Below, one piece after another: positions 56,232 to 64,000 of a stretch of 64,000 nt of DNA; position 1 is the stretch's first letter; each line of letters starts with the position of its first letter. A program made the position numbers and the translations under genes. This stretch comes from Niebla homalea (Eukaryota; Ascomycota; Lecanoromycetes; Lecanorales; Ramalinaceae). The DNA is taken from NCBI GenBank assembly GCA_019925105.1, contig JAHGAU010000026.1:62001-126000 (forward strand), read 5' to 3'. Below the pieces are notes generated by a model that searched no databases, was not told the origin of the DNA, and saw only the letters and a list, made by a program, of their open reading frames with translations.

Positions 56232-56515
56232 ATTGGCGAGCTTGAAATCTAGCTCTAGTACTCATAGCTCCTACACAAAAGTTCAAGTTCATGGAGATGA
56301 TTGTGGTCAAGGTGGAGAGCAAGCCTGCACGTCTGATCGCGTCTGCCAATTTACTGGCCTAATGCGGTTAGGCCGAATCTGTCGCATACACATTTCTGTC
56401 TTCTTCGAAGAGGCAACATTGAAGCGACATATATTCGATCACTAGCTGTACCCTTCCACCTTATACTTCCAAACCATTCTGTGAACCTGTCTGTCACAGC
56501 TTTTGAGCCGTCAAG
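56232..56515. promoter_or_regulatory. Short bidirectional promoter, HIR1 / SGT2
   Basis: There are 284 bases between divergent ATG codons, with no third frame. TATA-like sequence is weak (cttatacttcc near 56460, on the SGT2 side). Confidence 0.5.
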
Positions 56516-57828
56516 ATGGTAGACAACCCTTCCGACTCAAGACAAGGCACCCACAGCTCTGCTAACTTCACCCCCCCCTCCAGGCCTCAACCCTCGACTC
56601 CAAGAAGAAGCTCTCCCTCGCCATAATCGATTTCCTCCAAACCTCCCTCAAAGACGGCACCCTCACCGCCGAAGACTCCGAGTCCATCGAAATCGCCACC
56701 TCCTGCATCGCTGACACCTTCCACGTCGACCCCGCCTCCAAACCCGACATGGCCGCCGCGATTGGCCAACAGAACCTCCTACAAATCTACTCCGTCTACG
56801 AAAAACTCTCGGCCAAGACTCCCTCCTCGGCGTCGTCCTCAAGACCGACACCGAGTAGTACGGGCACCGGCCCCATGCCGTCCCCCTCCCCCACCACCCC
56901 GGAATCCGAATCTCTGAAGTCCCAGGGCAACGCCGCCATGCAGAAGAAGGACTACCCCACCGCCATCTCCTTGTACGGCAAAGCCATCGCTCTGTCCCCC
57001 ACAAACCCCATCTACCTCTCCAACCGCGCCGCCGCTTACAGCGCATCGCACGACCACTCCGCCGCCGCCGCGGACGCCGAGTTGGCCGTCGCGGCGGACC
57101 CTTCCTACACGAAAGCGTGGTCGCGATTGGGGCTGGCGCGATTCGTGTTGGGCGATGCAAGAGGGTCCATGGAAGCGTATGAGAAGGGGATTGAAGCTGA
57201 GGGCAGCGGGGGGAGCGACGCGATGAAGAAGGGGTTGGCGACTGCGAAGCAAAAGGTCGCCGAGTTGGAGAAGGAAGGGAAAGATAAGGCCGGTGGGGAT
57301 TTGGATGAGGATGTTGATGATGCGGATGGTGGGGATGCGGGCGCAAAGGGAGGCGGAGGCGCTGGGGGCATGCCGGATCTGAGTGCATTGGCGGGGATGA
57401 TGGGAGGAGGAGGAGGTGGTGGTGGAGGTGGAGGAGGGGGCATGCCAGATATGGCTGGCTTGATGAATAACCCAATGTTTGCAGGCATGGCGCAGAATCT
57501 GATGAGGAACCCGGAGCAGCTACAGGGCTTGATGCAGAATCCGCAGTTGAAGGCGATGGCCGAGAAATTTGGGCTTGGAGGTGGCAGTGGTGGTGGTGGT
57601 GCAGGGGCAGGGGCTGGTAGGGAAGCTGGCGGCGCCGGTGGTGGTGGAGGAGGAGGAGGAGGTGGCATGCCGGACTTTGCCAGTATGATGCAGGATCCTA
57701 GTATACAGGAGATGTGAGTATACTCGTACACTTGTGGCTTTTGGATGATGGCTAATCAGGATTTTAGGGCCCGGAACATGATGGGGGGAGGCGCAGGACG
57801 AGGTGCTGGTAGAGGCGGTGGTGCTTGA
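56516..57828 (+). CDS. SGT2: SGT2/SGTA small glutamine-rich TPR co-chaperone
   Basis: Exons are 56516-56518 (the ATG alone), 56584-57713 and 57768-57828, giving 397 residues. The first intron, 56519-56583 (GTAGAC...CTAAC...CTCCAG), directly follows the start codon and restores ASTLDSKKKLSLAIIDFLQTSLKDGTL, the family's N-terminal Get4/5-binding dimer domain. Three TPR motifs follow from about residue 113 (SLKSQGNAAMQKKDYPTAIS, NPIYLSNRAAAYSASHDHSAA, YTKAWSRLGLARFVLGDARGS). The C-terminus is Met/Gly-rich with NPMFAGMAQNLMRNPEQLQGLMQNPQLKAM, the region that holds tail-anchored membrane proteins. Poly-Gly stretches are unusually long. It hands tail-anchored proteins to the GET pathway in the cytosol. 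Confidence 0.93.
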
Positions 57829-57951
57829 ACACCTCAGACGCATTGCAGAGTATATCCCTATACATTAATGATAAGACCCTAGATAGACACTCATGAAGAA
57901 AGGAAAAGGATATAGATAAGACGGTCCCTAGCCAGTGCTGGGGAATATTGC

Positions 57952-59079
57952 TTATTTCGTTTTCTTTTTTTCTTTTTCCGCCTTGCGCTTCTCTAATTCT
58001 AACTTCGCTGCTCGATCTATACCTCTTTGCAGCTCATCCGCTGGCTGATACCCCAGCACCCTCCTCGCCTTCCCAATATCATACGTATAATCCTCCGTAC
58101 TATAACTCATCACCGACTTATTGATAATCGATGGCCGTCTCCTTCCCCAAGTAACCACCCACCACACAAACTCCAGCAACGTGGCGACTTGCCACATCAG
58201 CCACCCTGGAACCACCCTCACTTGCTTGTCGAAATCCGTAGTGTCACCTAAGGCACGGTAGGTAATGTGGGCTACATCCCAGAATCTCCGCTTGACGCCG
58301 TCGGTGACGTGGAAGGCCTCGCCCGCGACCCTCCCGTCCGCCAGAGCCGGGTCGAGCAGGGCTTTTGCAGCGAGGATGTGAGCGGTGGCGGTATTACCCG
58401 CGTAGACGAAGTCGTAGTGGTTAGATCCGTCCCCTATCTGCATCCTCGACTGGCCCTTTTCCAAACTGTACACAAGCCCGGGTAACCACTGGCTATCCCT
58501 CTCCCCATAGTTGGTGCAGGTGCGGATCGATGCTGTCGCCATATTTGAGGAATTAGCGCGAAGGACTAGCCGCTCGCCTTCCGCTTTGGAGACGTAGTAG
58601 GGTGTGGCGTTGGGCTGCTTGCGGAGATCTCTCGGTTGCCATGTTGGTGCGGATTCGTTGGCGAAATGGTGGGGTGGATTGGCTAAGACTACGATGCTGG
58701 AGGTCAGGACAAAGGCTTTGACGGTGGATGAGGGGCCAGTCGCGGCGGCGAGGAGATTCGCGGTCCCTGTCACGTTGACATCGTGGAAGTGTTGGTCTGA
58801 GAGGGAGGCGTTCGAGCTGTTGGGGGAGGCGGTGTGGATGATCACTTTGGGGTTGATTTCGGATATTAGCGCGTTGATGCTGGCGGGGTTGGAGAGGTCG
58901 GCAGCTTTGTAAATGACGTTGGGGAGAAGGTACTGATTGGGGTTGCGGCTGGTTACGTAGACTCGGCCGCGGTCATGTTCGCGGAGAACAGCTTCGACGA
59001 TGTGGGAGCCGATGAAGCCACAGCCGCCGGTGATGAGCACGTTGCCCAGATGGGAGGGTGGTTCCATCTTGCGGCTCAT
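57952..59079 (-). CDS. Extended SDR, 3-beta-hydroxysteroid / sterol C-3 dehydrogenase (ERG26-like)
   Basis: This is a single exon of 375 residues. The NAD site is GGCGFIGSHIVEAVL (about 18-33). The catalytic Ser lies in VLTSSIVV and the Tyr-Lys pair in YYVSK. The substrate-domain block LVYSLEKGQSRMQIGDGSNHYDFVYAGNTATAHILAA is typical of 3-beta-HSD / sterol-4-alpha-carboxylate 3-dehydrogenases. A C-terminal hydrophobic helix (WLMWQVATLLEFVWWVV) and a basic tail ending KKTK, a dilysine ER-retrieval signal, place it at the ER membrane. The usual RP..IYG motif reads CTNYGERD, so it may be a paralogue of ERG26 rather than ERG26 itself. The reaction is probably NAD-dependent oxidation of a sterol or related 3-hydroxyl. 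Confidence 0.85.
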   Translation of the reverse strand: MSRKMEPPSHLGNVLITGGCGFIGSHIVEAVLREHDRGRVYVTSRNPNQYLLPNVIYKAADLSNPASINALISEINPKVIIHTASPNSSNASLSDQHFHDVNVTGTANLLAAATGPSSTVKAFVLTSSIVVLANPPHHFANESAPTWQPRDLRKQPNATPYYVSKAEGERLVLRANSSNMATASIRTCTNYGERDSQWLPGLVYSLEKGQSRMQIGDGSNHYDFVYAGNTATAHILAAKALLDPALADGRVAGEAFHVTDGVKRRFWDVAHITYRALGDTTDFDKQVRVVPGWLMWQVATLLEFVWWVVTWGRRRPSIINKSVMSYSTEDYTYDIGKARRVLGYQPADELQRGIDRAAKLELEKRKAEKEKKKTK

Positions 59080-60664
59080 GATTTTAACGTTTTCTTTTTC
59101 TTCACCTTTCTGATTGATCCAATTCTCGCTGTGGTTAGGAAGTTACAAGTGAATGCGACTAGACAATTCTTCGGACAGAGAAGACGCACGAGAATGATGA
59201 GCGAAAGACTGCAATATACGAGGAGCGCCGAAAACTTATGTATTCCATCGACTCACATACTATGTCTTTACCTGTGATCGACTACAGCAGCTGCGTTTTG
59301 AGCATATGCATATGCAATGAGTTGATTGTGTCCCAAGCTGTCAGTCCTTCACACAAGAGATTCACCCATCCCCCACTGCGTACTCTGTGGCACGCTATGG
59401 GTTTGCTTTAGATCTCGAGTACGTATTACTTTATATATCAAACTTCAAGATCAGTAGCATAGATGAGTCTTGCGTTCTGAAGAGATCGAAAAACACCTTC
59501 TTGAAAGAATTGTCTATTGAATTGGAGGAAGCGTTATATATCTGTTCCACCCTTTGCACGAACTTGCGAGTCGACGCCCATCATCGTGACTCGACCGCAT
59601 TCCCAGCAACTCCTCCCTTGCGCTGGCTATGACCGCGGATGCGTGTCGAACATGATGTTCGTCCGACTATGAGCATGCTCTCTCCTCGCTGTTAAGTCAA
59701 GCCTTTAATGTCTTGAGTGAGATGGTCTATGTCAGCCGCCTGCTTATCCTCGTCTGACTTGGAGTGCGGTGGCTGGGGAAGGATGTTGAATACAGTCAAT
59801 GCGAAGACTGTACAAGCCATCGTTTTGGAAAGATGGGGCCTGGAAGCGAGGAGACGGTGCAAAAAATCCCCAAATCAAGGTGACTCCTAGTCCCTGTTAG
59901 GCTCTACGCAGCTGTACCGTAGGTGCAGAGTACTCCACATGTGTGACTCCGTGGTCACGAAAGCATAGCAGTGGTCCTTTTTGGTCTTGTCGCCCAGTCT
60001 TCTTCCGTTCTGGTTCCACTAGCATGTTCTCATTCGACATCGGGTTTGAGCTGTGCCGATGGCGTGTTCCTTGCACCTCCATACAAGAAAGGCTTTCGTG
60101 ATCTATAGACTTTACCCGTGTCTACTCGATGCGGCCATAGTAGGGAGATCGAATCGGTAATGATTGTTGAGCATGACAACTTTCAGCTGGGATACGATTC
60201 ACAGAAGAATGAGCTGCAGCTAATGGTCTAGGCGCATTGCAAAAGGGTACATTGTGCGAGATAATTGCGGGAATTAGGACGGGTCCAAACTCATCTGCTT
60301 AGAGGATTCGCGGGCTGGCAATGAATTTGATACCACCCCACCGAGATTTCCCTTCCCTATTTGGGTCGTGAGAACATCTACTACACATTTGTGATTTGAA
60401 GAGAATATTGAAGCAGCCCCAACAAGGGGCCAAAGGGACAACTCAAGAGCAGGGTGGAGCACTGAGCGAGCACAAAGGATTAGCAAGGAAATAATGGCTT
60501 GAGCTCCTTATACGAAAGAGATTGTGGCCAGACAAGGGCTTCATTCTGCTACCCCCACCCGATTCTGGCTGCTGATACTGTAGCAAGGTCGATAACAAGA
60601 GAGCTATTGCTTCAAGATAACAGCTACAATAGTAGTCCACCCTTGAGCCAGAATGGTCACTCAA
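59080..60664. other. 1.6 kb without a recognisable gene
   Basis: The first 200 bases are the promoter of the SDR gene. The rest holds only short frames without motifs, next to the tyrosinase pseudogene. Confidence 0.45.
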
Positions 60665-63070
60665 TCAAGGCGTTGACCACACAAGTTTGCCTGTAAACCC
60701 TTCCCATCCCTTCCGTTTTTCACTTTCCACATCTTTACCAGAAGAGAGGTCTACTACCTTCTGTTCAAGCGCTCGAATTTCCCTTAGTCGATCCATCACA
60801 CATCCGGCATCCAGCATCCTTGTGATGGCTAGTTTGTCACATCTTTCCCGGTTTCTGACACCGCAAGGGCCCATGCCCAGACACGTCATGTGTCCGATGA
60901 AGTCTGGATTTGAAGTCGGATCGGCTGCATGGGAAGTGGCTCCTTTGACGAATACATCGATCTGGAATGATTCCTTCCCACATGATACGTTGGGAAATAC
61001 GACGTAAGGGTGCGAGGAAATCCTCTCCGCTTGGCTGTGGGCGATCTTTGACTCTGTGGGCGACGCTCGTGGCTGACTCGGGTCTGACGCATCTTGCTCT
61101 GTCGGGACGGCTACTGATGTGCCTCCGGTAGGCTTCACGCCACCCAAGTCCTTGGACAGGGGAGACAAGTCGGGTGTGGACGGGGGAGCGTACAGGTATT
61201 GGAGAGACTTCGTCTCCTTTGCTATGTCACCCGTGCTAGCGTATTGGTATGGACGAGGTTCGGCATACGCTTAGCGTGCCCGCGATGAATGAAAGGTCGG
61301 AGAGGTGTATTAACTCTAAGTGACTGGGTCAGTTGCGCGCGCAGGTAATCTTAACAATACGATCCATATTTGTGCGATAGCTCAAGAAGATGGGATCCAA
61401 TGCGGTGTACGTGTTATCAGCCTGTGAGATGTCAGTAACACGGATGGCAGGTCAAGTTACCTGATAAAGAGTCACCATATCAGGCCCGACCCAACCATGG
61501 TAGTTGTCAAGAGCTTGCTCAAAGTAGCCATCAAAGAAGCACCCTTTAGCCAGGTGAGGATAATCACTGTCCGGTTGTCTGTCTGAGAAGGCTGGTAGAT
61601 TCGCCCACGGCAATATCGCTTGATGAACACTGTACCTGGCTGGGTCAACGCTAGCTGGATCTGTTGATGATATATATATATGAAATAGACCGATCTTTGC
61701 CGGTCAAGCTGGGTTTTTTGGACCGTCTAGTAGGACTTGCGTTCGTCGGACGTATTTACCTGCTCCTAGTTTATTCTTCCCTTCCAAAGAACGAGCATAT
61801 CGCAGTGGATTGGGACGGCTTTGCCCATCAGGATGTAGGTAACTTTGATCAAGGAAAATGGAAGGTATTCCGGCGTGGAGCGATTTTGGATCACTATATC
61901 TTCTGCAAAGCCATTCCAATAGGGAAGGGGATATTCGATCAGCTCTTCGACATATCTCAGGAAAGCGCAATGCCAGAAGAAGGTGGCTTCTTGATAGTGT
62001 ATACACCATTCCGCATCTATACACCATTCCGCATCTAAGTGCAACGTAAGCTTTCTGATTGCATACGGCTCCTTCAGAAGGGAAAAGACTTGGCCTCTGG
62101 AAAACCTATAGGCTCAGGAAGACTTACGCAAAAGCCCTAATTCTTGCCACTTCGACCCTGGCTTTCCCACCTGAAGTATGTCATCTAATTTCACCCTCTA
62201 TGCTTGGAGCTCATCCGCGGATAAATTGAGAATGTCCTTTCGAATTCTTAAAGTCGCTGGGGGATCATTGGGTGGTGGAATCATGATCTTAGAGACACTG
62301 GATGCCGCCGACGTTCGACGGAATCCTTGGTTCGCCCAGAGTCGAAAAGTTTCCAGCGCATCCTCTGGCCAAAGTTCTGAAGATTTCGATGTGACTGGCA
62401 TCCCTGTAGAACGGAGATGTTGGTAGACTGTTACAGCGTTATCTTGAACAGATGCACGGTCTGCAAGATCAAGGTGGAGGTACGCCGGCTCAGGTGGGCT
62501 CCATGAAAGCATCGCTTCTCTCCAGCCACAACCAACGACTTTGCCGTTCGCCACCCAATACGGATTGCTGAAGAGAGACGCAATCTGGTCGTTCCATGCG
62601 GGGCTACTCACAACGCTTGAAATCTTTGGCCTGCGTCGGCCGTAGCTGCCAGTCCTTGTGGCTGGATAACGAGAATTATGGGTGCGCATAGCAGGGCATT
62701 TAGTACTTCGGGTTGAATTCGTCTCCAAGGAAGCTTGTTGCATACTTACTACTCCTTCAGCACTCAGGGAGAGCCCTTTGAATTGTTGGAAGGAGTTGTG
62801 GATCGACTGTCCAAGGTGTAGCAGTCCACGACAAGAGGAATCGTAGACCTCTAATTGGGATCGGTTGGATCCTCCCAGCCGGTGTCATTTCCAAGAAAGG
62901 CGCGTTCACAGGGGTTTTAGTTGCGTATGGGAGAGTGAACCCAAACTCATCTAGGGGTAACGGGCGATAGAGCCTTTGTCGAGACTCAGCAAGCGCCAGG
63001 TGTTGCTTCGTGCCCTCAGTTGTGTTGAATTGATTTGCCAAGGCGTCGAAGTATTGCTCTATACCAGCCT
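60665..63070 (-). pseudogene. Tyrosinase / hemocyanin-like (AsqI-type) pseudogene
   Basis: Fragments occur in order on the minus strand. An N-terminal part is at about 63067-62757 (RPLPLDEFGFTLPYA, IRGLRFLLSWTATPW). 62743-62198 reads PYWVANGKVVGCGWREA, ADRASVQDNAVTVYQHLRS, EDALETFRLWANQGFR and IRKDILNLSADELQA, then an in-frame TAG. The first copper site is at about 62000-61930 (CIHYQEATFFWHCAFLRYVEE) and then LPYWNGFAE. A frame change leads to PKSLHAGIPSIFLDQSYLHP and RPNPLRYA. The second copper site near 61500-61390 reads LDNYHGWVGPDM, then LDPIFLSYRTNMDRIV, where a His is expected at the Arg. After a further break, 61168-60665 gives the C-terminal block FPNVSCGKESFQIDVFVKG and IGHMTCLGMGPCGVRNRERC. 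Stop, frameshifts and ligand loss make it inactive. Such binuclear copper enzymes oxidise phenols or act in secondary metabolism. Confidence 0.8.
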
Positions 63071-64000
63071 CTCAATGTCAGCAATATCTATGATAAAAAC
63101 ACCAAGAAGCATACCAAATACGGGGCTCATGTTACCCATTACATCAGTATGAGCGTTTCCGCAGCAACGATCCTGGCGAAGGCGACCGAACCAGTGTCTT
63201 TTTGTAATCCAGCGGATGCATCAAGTGCCGCGCCCGCTGCAGCAGTAGCCGGCGAGCAACCAGGAAGAAGCGAAGCGAAGGAACGCATCTTTCCCTTCCC
63301 CAGAGTGGTCGGAAGATAGTATGCCTCAATAGGCTGAGTGTTCTCCCATTGATTTTCTTTTAGCTTCCTCGTCCGACATAGGAGTATTGAGGACGGCAGA
63401 AATGACAAGCAATGAAATCCATTCCTTGAAATATCCCTTACCAGCTGTTCGCGCGTCATGATTGGATAGATAAGCCTATTGTTTCAAAAAAACGCATATC
63501 GGTTGTTATGTTATCGATCAAAGGGGGTTCACATTCAGAGCTAAGCCGATTTCAGCTAGATAACCATACAGATAGGAAGCGAACAGATTGCAGGGAGTGT
63601 TTTTCAGCAGTACTCCATCTCACGAGCTGCTACATCAGCTTCGGGGGACAGCCGCCCTCAAATCTGCTGAGTTGCTGGTCAATCTCAGCAAGTCGGGAAT
63701 GTGCTTTAAGAGACAAAGTCACCAAAACAGTCATTCCACGCATGATCTTCAGTTTCGACGCCTTTTTGTATGTCTTCTCATTCCTCGCCAGATTTCGGAG
63801 CACAAGCTGCTTGAGATATCCCCGGTTCGACACTAGATCTAAGGAACACCGCAAGGAATTTTCTGATGGTAATCGATGACTGGCTTGGTCAGATGAATAA
63901 TGCTAAACTCTGTGGGCCATGCGTACCAACTTTCGCGAACAGAGCTATCTGCAGTAAATCAAAACTGGTCTGGGTCCATCATTGCTGATACAGAGCGATA
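63071..64000. other. Window end; no supported gene
   Basis: A minus-strand open stretch at 63139-63459 (LLPGCSPATAAAGAALDASAGLQKDTG) precedes the first tyrosinase fragment and could be its decayed first exon, separated by a GT...AG segment at about 63068-63115; this is unproven. Frames at 63508-63879 on both strands have no recognised domain. Confidence 0.35.

Noticed and set aside
56663..57731. Minus-strand Arg-rich and Pro-rich frames over SGT2
   Set aside because: They are shadows of the SGT2 Gly-rich coding sequence.
1..64000. CRISPR arrays, prokaryotic defence systems or viral insertions
   Set aside because: No spaced direct-repeat array, and no reverse transcriptase, integrase or viral-type protein readable in any frame.

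Overview
This is a nuclear chromosome segment from a filamentous ascomycete (Pezizomycotina). The evidence is short GT-AG introns, mostly 45-62 nt, often with CTAAC/CTGAC branch points, together with fungal-restricted families: a Zn2Cys6 regulator, a sedolisin, a GT15 mannosyltransferase, a BRE4/FUSC-like membrane protein, NPR3, HIR1 and SGT2. A block with the marks of repeat-induced point mutation (RIP) agrees. A Dothideomycete source is my guess from the style of the small secreted proteins and the lineage-type genes; I cannot prove it from the sequence.

Layout. 1-1.17 kb: RIP-degraded AT-rich transposon remnant. 1.2-7.3 kb: fast-evolving accessory zone with two tandem paralogous small zinc-finger genes, one small secreted cysteine protein and a frameshifted SIRT5-type sirtuin pseudogene. 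7.4-21.9 kb: mixed zone with a Zn2Cys6 transcription factor, a small orphan gene behind a 9-nt minisatellite, a sedolisin (S53) protease, an SRPBCC protein, a four-exon secreted cysteine-rich protein and a Gfo/Idh/MocA oxidoreductase with one frame break. Gene density is low here, with several 1-2 kb stretches showing no gene. 22.4-32.4 kb: ACL4-like ribosomal-protein chaperone (overlapping a small membrane-protein frame), a full-length ABCC transporter, and a divergently transcribed FUSC/DUF2421 membrane protein. 33.1 kb: an intron-containing tRNA-Ala(AGC). 35.4-41.7 kb: a broken gene of unknown family, an RWD/GIR2-like gene with frame changes, a secreted protein and an F-box protein. 43.7-59.1 kb: conserved housekeeping core, with NPR3 and COX19 head-to-tail, a SIR2/HST1 sirtuin divergent from COX19, a KTR-type mannosyltransferase, a secreted protein, HIR1 divergent from SGT2, and an extended SDR with an ER-retrieval tail. 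60.7-63.1 kb: a decayed tyrosinase/hemocyanin-like (AsqI-type) pseudogene.

Functional themes. Chromatin and NAD-linked silencing appear twice (SIR2 and HIR1; plus the dead sirtuin). Nutrient signalling (NPR3), mitochondrial copper/COX assembly (COX19), tail-anchored protein targeting (SGT2) and ribosome assembly (ACL4) make up the core. The flanks hold secreted proteins, efflux and dead enzymes. I see no biosynthetic gene cluster, CRISPR array or prokaryotic-type system.

The most useful second looks are: (i) the tandem CxC-x12-H-x6-H finger genes with a shared C-terminal Cx3CGWCx2C motif; (ii) the two pseudogenes, one of which has lost a predicted copper-ligand histidine; (iii) frame breaks in otherwise conserved genes, most of them in or beside G-runs, which may be consensus errors; (iv) the same-strand overlap at ACL4; (v) an SGT2 gene whose first coding exon is just ATG.
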